The notes under the pieces are model-generated. The model searched no databases and was not told where the DNA came from. It saw only the letters and a list, made by a program, of their open reading frames with translations. 64,000 bases of DNA from Otis tarda (taxonomy: Eukaryota > Chordata > Aves > Otidiformes > Otididae): the NCBI GenBank assembly GCA_026413225.1, contig CM048554.1:90685963-90749962 (forward strand), read 5' to 3'. Shown one piece after another: positions 35,736-48,995 of the stretch. The translations under genes and the position numbers were made by a program. Each line of letters opens with the position of its first letter. Positions within the stretch are counted from its first letter, which is position 1.

Positions 35736-38460
35736 ATTTGATTGCTCAGAGTGTTCTTGCCACAGCTTGTCTGCACCCAGGCTTGTAAAACTGGAGGAAG
35801 TGGAAAGCTCTGAGGACACAAGGGAAAGAAGTAGTTTGTTTTGGCTTTAGCAGGTCTGATTGTTTGACCTTGCTCTTACAGGTCTGCTAAAAGAGAAAAA
35901 ATACTGTGTCTACCAAATCTCTGCATAGAATGAAATCCCCATGCACAAAATACCTGCTACCAAAGGGCACTCTTACTCTGCACCTAGACCTTACAGATAG
36001 TGTGCGTGTATTTAGAGGTCTCTACAGTTCTTGGGTTTATATATGTTGGCGAATCTGGGCAAATTATCTTGACAAGGAATCCCAGTACTCAGAGCTCCTT
36101 TTTTTCCTTGTGTTTTTAACTGCAACATGCTGGACGGCAACATTGTAAAGCTCTCTTAAACGGATTACAGTTGGCAGAAAGAAATGGTGAAAGGAATACT
36201 TTCCCAGAAAGTCAGAAGATAAAATTCAGTAGGAATTTCAAGTGCTACAGGAACAAAACTTTTTAAAAGGACTTAATTAAGTGCATTAGAGTGAAAAATA
36301 TTGAATAATGCAGTGAAGCTCTGCATGGATAACTGAAGAAGGATTGAAGTGATCAGCATAATACATTTTTCTCTTTCAAAGAGCCTGTGTTTTTGATGGG
36401 GTTTTACCAATCGGAGAAGCCAACACAGTCTGCAGTGCTCTGTGGTTACTTGTTTGTGCAGGTAACAGCAACCCTCACTGCCAAGTCCTCTGCCCCACCT
36501 TGTCTCTCCCTGTGAAAGCGGATTTCTTCTAGCTGGTGAAGCATGGGTGTGTTATGAGCGCTCATCTGTCAGAAGGGAGAAGGCTATCGCAAATCCAGCA
36601 AGAGCTAAACGTGACAGAAGTTGGGGTGGACTGACTAACCCTCCCCTCCCTGCCATGTGATACAGTATGGTCTGGATTCTGAGTTTTATTTGAGTGATAA
36701 AGTTCTTTGTGGAAGTTCCGAGAAAAGGGAGTAAATTGCTCTTTGCTGTTCTTTTATATGTGGAATTTCAGAAGACTGTTTCAAACCTATTAAAACTTTG
36801 ATCTCTAATAAGCTTAGTGTAAAATACTGGAGCTTATTAATCTCAACTTCTGTACTGAATAAACCAGGAGAGAAATGCATCCTAGAGATGGGATCTAGCA
36901 TTTTTTGCTCTGAAGAACGTTAACCTTTTGGGAACTGTTATGTCTTTGAGAAGGACAAATTGAGAAAAAAGCACCACCAACAATATAACTGCTTCTTTTA
37001 AAGGGTATTTTGCTTCACAAATAAATTAGTATCTTCTAGGTAAAGTAAAGGATCAATTAAAGAAATAGACTATTAACACCTCAGTCATTGAATATCTACT
37101 AATATTAACAGAGAACTTTCTACTGGCTATTTTTATTTAGTCTTTTCCTGATAATTAACCATATGTTCTGTGTGAGTTTTATCGGCTGATTGCATGTTGC
37201 AGAAGTGTCCCCAGATGCAGGATGTACAGGAACTCTTTGGTAAACTTAGCTAGTGGTATAATTTAGTCTTTAAGATCTTTGTGCATTTTGTAGTAATTAA
37301 TCGTGACTTTAAATCTCTGTGGGTATTTCACAGTAATTAATCATAGTGAGGCGGACATCTCATCAACAGCAAGCAGCTCCTCTGCTTCTGAGAAGCCAGT
37401 TATCCACAGTCAGTATATGATCTGTCTCATGTATACGTGGCGTAAAATGGATCTATGGATCTGAAACAAACTTGGGCAGCAGGGAGCAGTAGTGTGACAT
37501 ACAGCAAAAAATAGTGTACTGCAGTATTTGGAGACTGAAATAAATAAATGACAGTGACCTTACATACAGCTGGAAATATTTGGTACCTAGAGTGTGTCTG
37601 AAGTGAGACGAGTTGGAGTGCTGATTCCTTGCATGACTCTGAAGATGCTCCAAGTTTTGTAGCTGAGGCTGCTGCAACTGAACTCCTGGAGTACAGGGTA
37701 CGGGCCTTTGCCTACCTTATAGTATCTCTAATAAGAAGAAAATGCTGAAGGGAATGAAAAGGAGCACATTCATTTATTTAGATTAGCCAGTAAAGTGACA
37801 AGTATATCTTGATGCCAAAATGAAGCTGTGCAATCCATCCTCCTGAGAGGAGGCATATGCAGAGGAGGTGCCTGGAGCATTGGACCATGTGAAAGAGGAT
37901 GGGCCATACAAGAGGCTGTGGCATGCTGTGAACTGTGCCACCTTATGAGTCCTTTTTGACTGCAGTGCCCTGGTTAGTGGCCCACCTTTCAGTGCCTTGG
38001 GCACATTGCTGCTTCCTTGGTCCTGGCAACCAGCCCCTCCAGGTCACCAAACAAGTGTATGTGGCCTGGGGAACACAGACCCAAGTTAAGACTGTGATGA
38101 CATGCTCTAGAGACATGTGAAACCTGGCACTGGATATGGAGCTTTCTGAGGGGAAAGAGCTCTGTGATTATCAGTCTCAGTGAATTGACGGCCCTGCAGT
38201 CTACACACTGCTTTCTGTTACAGACAGGAAAGGAGAGATAGGCAGTGCTTGAGGAAGCCTTATTTGCTTAGGAAAAAAGCCCTAAGTACTGGCAACTGGG
38301 AGATATCTGGGTTGCTTTTTGTTTTATTTTATTTTTAAGGAGAGGACCATCATTACCTGCAGGTAAGCGTACAAAACGTTTTTCTCCTGTTACTTCTTAG
38401 GGCAATCACAAAACTCTCAGTTATTTCTGGAGAAGCAAGACCAAGCACTGAAAATGATGA
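35736..38460. other. Unassigned DNA with a paired TAATTA stretch
   Basis: No gene recognised. The 11-mer AGTAATTAATC occurs at 37292-37302 and at 37332-37342, within a diverged 40-bp tandem similarity; it is treated under findings. Confidence 0.45.
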
Positions 38461-38541
38461 CAACATTTCTTCTGCCCCTCCTCCCTTTCTTCTCTCCTCC
38501 TTTCCTTCCTCCTTTCCTCCATCCCACCCCCTTTCCCCTTG
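38461..38541 (+). repeat. Pyrimidine-rich tract
   Basis: About 80 bp almost wholly of C and T (CTTCC, CCTCC and TTTCC units) on the plus strand. The minus-strand frame over it (38353-38610) is rich in Gly, Glu and Lys only because of this composition. Confidence 0.85.
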
Positions 38542-41500
38542 TGTCACTGATGCCCTGTGTAAATTTCTGTCATTTCCAAAACACCCTAAACAACTTTCTT
38601 GCTGTTGCATAGGTTATCTCATTCTTTATGATCTCCAAAATACTAAGTATTCCTGAAGGCCCAATACTTGTACAACAATGCACAGTGCTCAGTCTTCCAG
38701 CCAAAATGCCCTATATGCATTAACAATACTGTCATTGCTCTTCGTAATTTCTTACAACATGTAGATTATAAAGATTATTAAAGATCAGATGTCCAGGGTG
38801 AGTGACAAAAGCAGCTCAGGAGGAAATCAGTGGCACTTTTCAGTGCTTAACCTGATACGATAATCTACAAAATTCCCAAGGTTTTCAAGGACAGCACGGA
38901 GAGCATGATCAAATACATAATGTCTCTTCTTATTATCTTAAAAGCCAGGAGATATGCAGATATATTTAAATAAACACTAGAAAGAGTATGGAAATAAATT
39001 GGTAAGCAATCTAAAGGGATGAAAGTCATTCAGTATTGAAGGAGTAGTGCTACCTGCTGGGATTGGATGTGGGTTGGCCAAAGCAAAATCCACTTCAAAC
39101 AGTCTGAAAGTGAACTGAAGCAGAAAGACCAAGGGAAAGTTACTGTATTGCTGCTGTTTCTAGTGAAACTACTTTGAAGATAAACTCTTAAACCCCACAC
39201 AGTCTCCTATGAGCACAGTAGCTTGGCTGGACCACCTGTCTACCAGCTGTTGCACAACACTGACCACCCTGTGTCTGAGATAGATGGTCAGCAGCCTGAA
39301 CTGTTCCAGTGACTCGAAAGCAGATTGGCTTGGTGTAGGATGCAGAGTAAATCTTTTCTCTTTTAGAGCTCATCTCATGCTTGGACTCCAGGATTGTCTT
39401 TATTTGTCTGGATGCCCTACAGTTGTTATCTCTGAAAAATAGTTACCTTTCTGGTTTTAAATGTCTCAGCTGCTTCCTGCCAGGTAAGGAGGCTTTTTGT
39501 GCAGTGAAGTTCATTATTACAAATGTATTATAATTACCACACATATTTCTAAGACAGCTATTATGAATCTGTGTGTTATTACTTGGAATGTGAATAACAC
39601 AGTAAGAGTTTTAAAATGGTAATGTACTGGCAGATGATACAATAAATTAAGACTCTATGCTACTGTAGCTTACAAATCAAGCTATCGTCACCAAGTGGAC
39701 TTTACTGATATGTGTCAGAACACACAAATCATTCTGGAAATAAATTTGCAAGTCTTGGGGAAAGAGATGAAGTCAGCGTGGAAATGCCCCTGCATCGTCC
39801 TACTAACCAGTGAAATCCCAGTCCCAGTCAGGATGATGGGAAGCGTCCCGTCCCAAGGAGAGAGGTGTCTTAGAAAGTGAATCTACATTGTCATGCCGCG
39901 CTACTGAAGTTATTCAGAAGAAAAAGCTAAGTTGGAGGTGCAGTGTAGGCTCTGTCTCTCAGAAGAAAGCATTTAACTACTCTTGGGCTTCATAGCCACA
40001 AATATCCTGGAGTTGTGTCTTAGCCAGATCAGTTCTTTTGCATGTTAAACACAGCAAAAAGGAGGAGATGCATTTAGCACACAGCTCTGAGGAGCTGTTC
40101 CGAGTAACAGAAACCCAGTTCATCCCCTTATAAAAAAAGTTTGTAAAAATTTGCCAAAGACAGAAAAATTGAATTAATCTAATAAATCAAAGGCTTTTGG
40201 ATACGTCACAAGTGTGGCGATGCTGAGATTGCACTTGTAAGTAGAAGATGTAGGAGCACAGAATCTGATGACCTTCTTTGCCTAAAATTGAACCATTTAA
40301 ATTAGAGCCAATTAGTGGACAAAATAATGGGCAAGTGGCTATTCTGAATGATTGTGATTTGATTTCAATATGGGTAAGATGTGAAGCTAAGACAAATGAG
40401 TTTCACTGATGTGGCCAGGTCTCTAGACCCACTGTGCCATTATTGTTCTAAGTCTGAGAGATGTTGTGGCCAGACAGTCCTAGAGGGAGAGCGCAGGTGA
40501 TATCAGGATCAATGTCAGCCCTGTCTGGCTGCCAGATGCCTCTTGAAAGGTACAAGTTCTATAGCTGTCCTTATCTGCTGCTTTTTTTATCAGCCTTTCC
40601 TACCCTGTTTCTTCTCATTCCTGTCTTTCTTTTGCCTTCTGTTAAAAGAGTCTTTGTTTTAGCAAGTTGAAACTGAGTCTTTTGAACACCTCCAAAATGG
40701 CAGCTAAAAGCAGTAAACAAGGGGAGTTTTCTTTACTCTGTATTCCTTTAAAATTTGATATTCAGCTGGTGGACAAACACAGCGACTAATAGAAATACAA
40801 TTTTGTATGGAAAATACATGCAACTCTGTTTAAATCTTCTAGACCAAAGATCTGTTTTACGCTTTGCCGAAATTTAGCCTTTTGGTAAGAGCTGGCCAAC
40901 TCACTTCTTGTTGAGCCATTCCATACTCAGTAAACATTCACCAAACTGATATGTTTATGGAATAACTTTGTACAAGGCAGGGTGGACAGAATAGTACCTC
41001 GATAAATCCTTAGACAGATTTCTCCAATGTCAAAGGATGTAACATATAAGATACTATTAAAATAAAAATCTAAGAAAAAACATGTTGTAGAAGCTTCTCT
41101 GTGTGAACTATGAAGAAAAATTACAATGCAGTCACACCGAGTTCTCTAGGCAGATTCTTTCTTTGCTTCTTGGATTAGCTCCTGCACACTGTTAGCACCT
41201 AAATAACAAAAAACAATAAAGAGGGGTCATAAATTCTTTCAAGTACTGCAGTGTTGGTATAATAGGAACTAAAATTCAGGTATTGCAACTGCCAGAGTCT
41301 GCTGTACCTATAAGTTGTATACATTCATCAAAGACCTTACAGAGACTGAATGATCTTACTTCAGACATTGTCCTTTGATGCTGTGAGCTGACCTACTTCA
41401 AAACTCTTCTGCTTCAGAGTTAAAGATGTGCAGGACCCAGCTGCCACAATATCAGAACATTATCCCTAGCAAGTAGTTAGGGATACCATTACCAGCTAGT

Positions 41501-44500
41501 GGCAAAGTTTAACGCAGTCAACGGAAGACTTTTTTGTCACATGATACATTACCTCTCTTTAGCCCTTAGCAAGAAATCCACTTCATTTCCATAAATTCTG
41601 CATAAACAGGCTCCTTGAAGGTGGATACAGATCCATTGAAACGAAAACAGCCCTGACCAGAGAACTGGAACATCTTCAGTCCTTCTGCGCTAACTGCAAG
41701 AGATGCTTAGATCCTTGCACAAACGTGATGTGGATCCTTGGTTACTCTTGCTGCTTTTCATGCCAGTCTATGGTACGTTAAATCCTGCAGCCCTTTAGAA
41801 TCTATGTGGCACTGCTTTGAAGGCATTAACATCCAGCACACTGACCAGATTTGACACTAAAAATCTAGGTGAGTCATACATTGACCCATCTCAGAGAGGC
41901 CAATTTACTTCTTAGTGACTTTTGGGAATTACTAGTAGTTATTTTTTATTACATTTTATTTTAAAAATGAGTGTCCATATATGCTACACCAGTTGAGGAA
42001 GAATATTGAAACTTCAGAGCAGAAATAACTGTTCATTATATGCAGACCAAGACGTATACACCCCATAGATAACAGGGATATGTGTCATCAATTGCTTTAG
42101 CTGCACAACATTGAAAATGCACATGAAGTACAGCTCCAAAGGAAGAGAAGTCATTTAGTCTTTGATCTTTCAAATCTAGCCTTAACTTTACCTTCGTTCT
42201 CCAGACTATGAGCTGACAGTGTTTTGAAGTCCTTTCATATTACTTTTTTGGCTCTGGAGACTGAAATTTTTTGCATGTTTGTACCATAACAGGGAAAACG
42301 GACTTACCTGGCTTTCTGAATTGAAGTCTCCTTGTTTTCTATAACCTCTGTAAAATTATCTTCTGTAGCCTCTGTTCCTCAAAGAATTCACCTAAGCCCT
42401 CTACTCTTCATATCATTAATCTGAAGAGTGTACCTGTTTCAAAGTTAACACAGTCCAAAAAAGAAAAGGGCACATTCAGATCTATTGCATGCTCAGCATC
42501 TTGGAGGACTGCCCTTATGCTGAAAGGAGAATTTAAATCTTTCCAGGATGAAAAGAGAGCTATCCATCTGTGAGGAATTCTAAGCTGGATGTGCTAAATT
42601 TTGTTAGTGTTTCTCCTTTTTAGGGGAAGTCAAGGTTTAGAACATGTCATTGATTTATTGCTTTCATTAGCATGATGGAACATAAGTAGAGTGCTGCTGC
42701 TGAGTTTACTGCACCTGTCCTGTAATGCAATAGTCAGGCATTACCAGATGTAATTAACATGTTTGAGGCAATATATTAGTCCACCACAAATGCTTTTTAA
42801 AAGGAAGAGGGCAGTTATATTGAGTGCTTTTTGACTTTCCTGAAGAGTCTGAAAGCTTTTTATAGGAGGAAAAAAAATGTTCACACTAGAAGAGCTGAAT
42901 CAGGGCTCTTCAGGAAAGCATTGTTATGGATGGAGAATTGCTGTTAGCAAAGCTGTGACATGGGAAATCAAGTGACATAAATTTTAAAATGTTGATACCA
43001 ACAGTATAAGAAAAAATTGTGGTAAATTCATCCACAGAGCCTCTACATGTTACAGCTTGTACAGGAAGATCAATAGTGTGGCAAAAGTTGATGGAGGGCT
43101 GAGCTCTGAACAATCTGGCATTTTGAATCTAATGTATCATTGAGTAGTTAAAAAAAAGAGACAGTCAGGGTGGATGGAGGACAAACACATATGATATTTT
43201 CTCTTTTATGTATACAACAAAGAAAAATGGAAAGGTTTCTCTTATTTGTCAAAGGTATTGCGGCACAAACCAATAACTGAGAAAAGCTGTGAGACTTGCT
43301 CACAGAGGTGCCCAACTTAAGAGCTTGCAATTATAAATAGTAGATCTAGATGCAAGTTTGAAAGTAGTCCAAGATGATCTGCCACCTGCAATCTTGGGCC
43401 CGATGCAGTTCAAGTGATTTTGTGCATGACCTCCGCAGAAAGTTTACCTCCGCAGAATAGCTTGTTGTACTCAAATGTTAGGGAAAGGGAACACCAAGTA
43501 TGCCTCTGCTCTATCATCTCCTGTCTGTGATACTCTCAGATCCTATTATACTCATCTTCTGTGGAAAATATGGCTGCTTTTTTTTTTCAATCAGGGATGA
43601 GACAGGACTTCCTGATGTTTCAAGCACTTTTGTTTCCCCTTCCAGTGCTAAGAGAAGACGTAATATATGAACACACTGTACAACACATGAGTGATAAACA
43701 ACGAAGGGAGCAAGTCCTTGTTCAGTTTCCCCAGTCCTCAGCCGCTGTCCTCTCACTGCAGCTCAGAGACCTTGTCATGGTGCTCAGGAGCTCCCGTCTG
43801 CCCTGCAGTTCTATTTTGGGCTCTCATCCCACCTTAAACAAGGGGAGACGGAGGAGTAAAAAGGCAGAAAGTGCCTCAAAGTTTACTTGAGTCCCACCTT
43901 GACATGGAGTTGAGTAAGTGGCCAGGGTGTGCACTCGAGCCAGGTGCTCTGAAGTGCTCCAGGGGATAGTTGTTAGTTTTAGCCATCAGGTCACCTGGGG
44001 CACATGCAGATCTCGGGGCATGAAAGCAATACAGACAAGTCAGTTCATGCCAGTGAGAGGTTGTGTGTCTGGGAACAAAGATGGGAAGCTGTAATGAGAT
44101 CACAGGCTAGTCTGCCCTGGGAAGCTGTGCCCCTGGAGGAGACTGGAGGCTCATTGCCAACCCTCACTTGGACAGAAGTTTCCCGGACAACACTGGTCAA
44201 AGTGCTGAGGGAATCCTTTGGCATCTGTTAAAGAGAATGATAAATAACAAGAAAGTGATTCTGTCACATATTTGATATTAATATGAACACAGTGAGAGAC
44301 AGTTTTTGTGTTAGTGACTCAAGAAAGTTGTTGAAAACCTGCAGTGTTCAAGGAAGACATTAAAACACTGGAAGAATCAGAGAAAAGGCCTAAGAATCAA
44401 TGGTTTGAGGAAGTGAGTCTGTTTAACATACAAAAGGAATGGTTGAAGAATTATTTGTCCATGAACATCTGTGTGGGGAACTGGTATGGTAGCAGAGGGC

Positions 44501-45020
44501 TCTTCAAACCAGCAGGGCAGGGTAACACTAACATTCACTAGCTGACAGTTGACAAAATTAAAAGTCAGGACAATAAGCACATTTTCTTTTTCCGTAATTA
44601 GATCAAATATCTGCTGGAGCAATTTTTGATACATTGCAATAGGTTCCTTTTCCCTTGAAATATTGTTGAAACAAGGTAGTTACCTGAAGAGATGCTCCAC
44701 CGCTGCTGGGTTTGATCCAGCATCCAATGGCTTTTCCTTGCCAGTCACAAGAGAAGAGCACGGTGGAACCTTGGGATTTGCTAAAGTTTCACAGCCATTT
44801 CAGAGTTAAAAAATGCAAAAGATGTCATACAAGTATACTAATATTTAATTACAAACCTAATCTGGCCACTGATACAAATGCTCAAATGTTGATGACCAGC
44901 ACCAATTAAGCATTGACATTGCACTGCACCCAGAGCAAAGAAGGCTGTGCCTTCTCTTGGATCTCTTTTGTCCACATACATACTGCAATGGAAATTTCTC
45001 TTCCTGTGCCGTCACAGTGA
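38542..45020. other. Unassigned DNA
   Basis: About 6.5 kb with no recognised exon, RNA or dispersed repeat. The longest frame (109 codons, 43561-43890, plus) is overlapped by an 80-codon minus-strand frame and has no known features. A 12-bp unit, ACCTCCGCAGAA, occurs at 43429-43440 and 43446-43457. Confidence 0.5.
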
Positions 45021-45072
45021 TTGATTGCAATATTGTACAGTTGCCTCACAACGTTTGATTGCAATATTGTAC
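45021..45072 (+). repeat. 18-bp direct repeat, two copies, 34-bp period
   Basis: The word TTGATTGCAATATTGTAC is present exactly at 45021-45038 and at 45055-45072, separated by 16 unrelated bases. ATTGCAAT inside it is a palindrome and a C/EBP-like site (TTGCAA core), so each copy could bind such a factor; that is inference only. Confidence 0.85.
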
Positions 45073-45560
45073 TGAGGAGAAGTGTTCTAGAGAATATGAC
45101 TTTTTTTCTTTCTTTTTTTTATAAGATATTCTCATCCTGATTAATAGCTTATTATTTTGATACCATAGAGTGGAGAAACAGATGTAAAGAACTCATCTGA
45201 AGACAAAAAACCAAAAGGTGTTTTATGTGTGTTAAGTACTCCAATACTGGAGTGACAAACATGGCAAGAAGACCACTACTGAAGAGAACCCAGAAGAATT
45301 TATTTTATTATGGAAAACAACTGGCAAAGCTGCAACCATGCTTGGCTATGCCATTTAAGCAGAGCTGTAATAGTTGCCATTCATATACTCTGACTTGAAA
45401 ACAGGCTGTTGTGCCATTTCCGTGTAGGCTGATACTATGTATTCTCCATTCAAGATTACTTCTTCCCTCCGCATTCTGCCTGCCTCCAATCAATCAAAGA
45501 GATTATTCCAAAGTGACCTTGTTGTAATAGTATGTATATTAAATTTATACATAACCTCCA

Positions 45561-45631
45561 ATAAGGCACAGGTTTGCATTATTGAATGTATGAGTAGAGC
45601 AAGCAGCAGCAGTATTAATTTTATTTAATGT
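45561..45631 (+). repeat. 71-bp direct repeat, left copy
   Basis: It matches 46181-46251 with about eight mismatches and no gaps. The best kept part is AGCAGCAGCAGTATTAATT. A looser similarity (ATACAT followed by CCT) extends some bases upstream if a 6-bp indel is allowed, but not downstream. The origin is unknown: two copies of an unlisted repeat, a local duplication, or the ends of a small element. Confidence 0.85.
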
Positions 45632-45789
45632 TATGCCTGCTATACTGAGTTAAAAGATAGGAAGATTTACTACCCATTTCAAGGGAAGTTATTACAGTTT
45701 GGTACTAACATTCTTAGCAGTTTATTTTTTTTTAATCTGTAGTATAGTAATGGAGAAATAACATAACAAAGCAAATTTCAACAGGCTAT

Positions 45790-46090
45790 TGTAATACACC
45801 CAGCAGGTCTGCTGTCCTGCGGGGGCTGAGGGTAACAGTGGAGCTGAATAGAGGTGGTAATGGGGTCAGCCCAGACCCCGTGGCCCCCAGGCTGGTCCTG
45901 CCGTGGTGGGGCCAGGAGATCCCATCCACAGGTGTGGATTGGAAGCAGTGGTCCCATGGTGGGGGATGCAGCCACAGCCAACCTGCAGGCTGCCTGGGGA
46001 CTCCTCATATCCCCTGAGGGGCTGCTGGTGGGGAGTTGGCCCTGAGCCCCAGCAGTCAAACCCCAGGAAGGGGGATGCTCTCAGCACTTT
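45790..46090. other. GC-richer block between the 71-bp repeats
   Basis: A stretch much richer in G and C than its surroundings, with several CCCC/GGGG runs and inverted words such as CCCAGACCCC. Open frames exist on both strands (63-107 codons) but they conflict and show no family motifs. I do not recognise a gene, a CpG island of usual length, or a known SINE. It lies entirely between the two direct repeats. Confidence 0.5.
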
Positions 46091-46180
46091 TACAACAGCA
46101 AGGAGAAATGGGCAAAGCACAGGCGTGTCTATTGAGACACAACATAGTGAGCTTTGGGGCATACATTTCCTGCTGCATAT

Positions 46181-46251
46181 ACAAGGCACTGGTTTACACT
46201 ATTGAATGTGCGAGTAGAGAAAGCAGCAGCAGTATTAATTGTATTTAATGT
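46181..46251 (+). repeat. 71-bp direct repeat, right copy
   Basis: This is the partner of 45561-45631, offset by 620 bp, in the same orientation. Both copies translate in one frame to a short similar tail (IEC.SR.SSSSIN.I then a stop), which follows from the shared DNA and is not evidence of a protein. Confidence 0.85.
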
Positions 46252-48995
46252 GGTCCATTCCTTACAGTCTCTTGCTCTATGAAGCTACATAAACACCTAC
46301 TGGGTAGCTCCTCTGTTGTACTGTGCTTGTCCTGATTATTTTGTCACAGATATTTAGATGACAACTTTCTCTATGACTACAGATGTCCATGTATTTTCTT
46401 CATTTAGTCTGAAAGGAACTTTGGGTAATGAGTCTAAGGAGTGCTTTTAACTCCCCCACACATCTGTCCAAAGCTGAGGGTTATGAAAAATTCTCTCTCT
46501 TTTCCTGGTCATCTTCTTGGGGTGCAGGCTGCTCCCACAGCCAGGCTCTCCACTTCCTGGCTGGTTTGTAGTTGCATGTTCTCAGCCAGCAAAACCCACA
46601 CAAATGGCAGGTGGGGACTGGAGCAGCATCAATCCAGACACCCACCAGCAGCAAAGTGTGAACTAAGCCACATGAAATCCGTATCCCAGTGCCATCAAGT
46701 TTTAGTCCCATTCCCTAGAGAGCTCTGCTCCTTCTCTCCTTATGGCTCCTTCACTTTCAAGGTGCTCTTCAGACCTCTGCCTGGGGCAGACAAGTGCCAG
46801 GGACACCGGGAGGAAGGACATGGGCATACCTTTCTGAAATCCCCCATCAGAAGCCACAGGGAACAACACACTCTATATGCTTGAGTATAGGGCATTTCAC
46901 TCCCTAAGTTTTGATTCCTCATGTGAAAAAGAATCCTGTTTTTGCAGATTTAAACTTGCAACACCAGTGAAAAAGCAATTACATAGCAAAACACATAGAA
47001 AAACGATGATGGTCACCTATCTTTTTGAAGTTTTTTGCAGTTTTATTCACATTTGTCGAAGGCTTTTCCCCCAAATGGCATCTTTCTGTAAATCCACTTC
47101 GTCTGCCAGAATATCAAGTCATCAGAATGCCCTCAGTGATGAATCATTAAAACTTCATTAAAACATGGTCCTTAGTATCAGTCGCGGTCACAGAAATGCA
47201 ATAATCTATGCCACGGCAGCACACTTAGAGCCGTCTAAATGTTTTTTTTTTGAAAACTAATACACTTTTCACTTAATTACATTTTCAAATTATACAGCCA
47301 TTTTGCAGTGATTCATTGTAATTATCATCTGTGTTTAATTTAAGGTAAAAAATGTACATAATCATCTTTGGCATAAACACACTTTAGTCAGTGGATATGT
47401 GACAGGGTGGAACTAACCCCACAAAATGATTTTTTCACAACTGAGCTTTCCCATACAAAATATTTGTTAAAATACTCCTAGTATCAGTAAAAAAATGTTA
47501 ATAAATTTAACTGTGCGTAGCTGTCTACAAAATCTCTTCAAATTTGCCATAAAAAATGCCCAGATATAATGATTTTGGGTCAGAAGTAACAATGTGGCTT
47601 AAAATTTCAACTTATAGGTATCTGTGTTAGTAAAAGCGTTTTTGACAGCTTATCTAGGAGCAGCCTGTACCTTCACAGGCTCGGTATCTTTGAGTCACCA
47701 CCTGCAAAGTAAAGCACATGCACTGAATGCTCCTGAGCCTGGACCGTTGCACAGATGGTTAGTAAGGACAACCTGCCTCGAGTATCTGAGCATACAGGAA
47801 AGTAAGCAGAAGCCAAAGGCAACACTGACAAAATCATGTGCCAAATTAAACTTAAGTGTAAGAGGAAATGCCATGTGGTGAGGCTGATAGTGCATTATCC
47901 TTTTGGATAAATTCCACTGATTTTAGTAGAAATGGGTAGACTGTATCCAAAGACTGAATTTGATCAGATCTAAAACATGTATTATTACTTCATCCCTACT
48001 ATTTACTACACCAGTTTCTAAAGCCTGAATAAAAAAAAAACCCACACTCCACATAAACATGCCTGAAGATCAGTGACCTTTCTCAGGTATGATCTCTGTT
48101 TACTTTTCCACTGAGCATCTTCTATTTTAGTTGTCTTAAAAAGTACCACATTATCAAAAATCTATGGCTGGTTTCTGAAAACCAGCTAGGCTAATGAGGA
48201 TTCAAAGTGGATCACTCTGTGCTGATATGAATAAGAATAGTTTTAGTCCTGTATATTCTGACAGTGAATCTGCTGCTATTGTGTCAGCTTTTTGTCCAGT
48301 GATTCTATCCATTAACACTTGAAGGGAATTATTATCCCAGATTATCTGCAGCTGAACACATTTAACTCAATGCAGTTACAGAAGCAAGAAGTTTGGCTTG
48401 TTATTATCATGGTTATTTGTACTATCATAGCACCTGAGAAAGGACTGGAACTTCGTTACAATGGGTAATATCTGAACTTAGAGGAAGAAATTCCCTTGTG
48501 AGGGTTTTACAGTTAGATGTAAAACAAGACATAAAAACTTGTTAAAAGCAGTAGGAAAGATGAAGGACATATTAAGAAGTTGATACGATTCTAAGGGTGG
48601 TTGGATACGTAACCTAATGGCCCTGAATGAATCGACTTTGTTAAAAAGGAAATAAATAAATAAATACCACTACAGTCCCTTATCGACCCCCATTTCTTTA
48701 TTGCAGTAAATGGACCATTTACAAAGAACTGAATGGCTCATAGCTCTCCGTATTTAGCATCCTGCTATTTACCAGGGTATTTGCAATTGAATCAGACTGG
48801 CTGAGCAGTTGCTCTGTGACTGAAGTTGCTTTGATTGTGTCAAAACTCAGTGCTTTGCTGAACACTCACTGCTCTCTGAGTACAATATTGTCCTCAGTCA
48901 CATGTTGACAAAATTTTCTTATGCTTTACCATCTCAAGGCTGAAAATCATAACTTCCTGAATCTTAGCTTTATAAAAGCTGGTTTGGAAGTAGGT
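46252..48995. other. Unassigned DNA
   Basis: No gene recognised. A 147-codon plus-strand frame at 46441-46884 has no known features. An AAAT microsatellite of four to five units lies at 48648-48667. The AT-rich stretch at 47160-47420 is discussed as a candidate noncoding element. Confidence 0.45.
48648..48667 (+). repeat. Short AAAT microsatellite
   Basis: Four to five consecutive AAAT units, ending AAATACC. It has no neighbour that explains it. Confidence 0.8.

Noticed and set aside
45561-46251. The 71-bp repeats as LTRs of a small retroelement
   Set aside because: They lack TG...CA ends, and I see no primer-binding site, polypurine tract or target duplication. Kept only as an open finding.
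46441-46884. Plus-strand open frame of 147 codons
   Set aside because: Compositional effect of a C-rich stretch with overlapping minus-strand frames; no motif.
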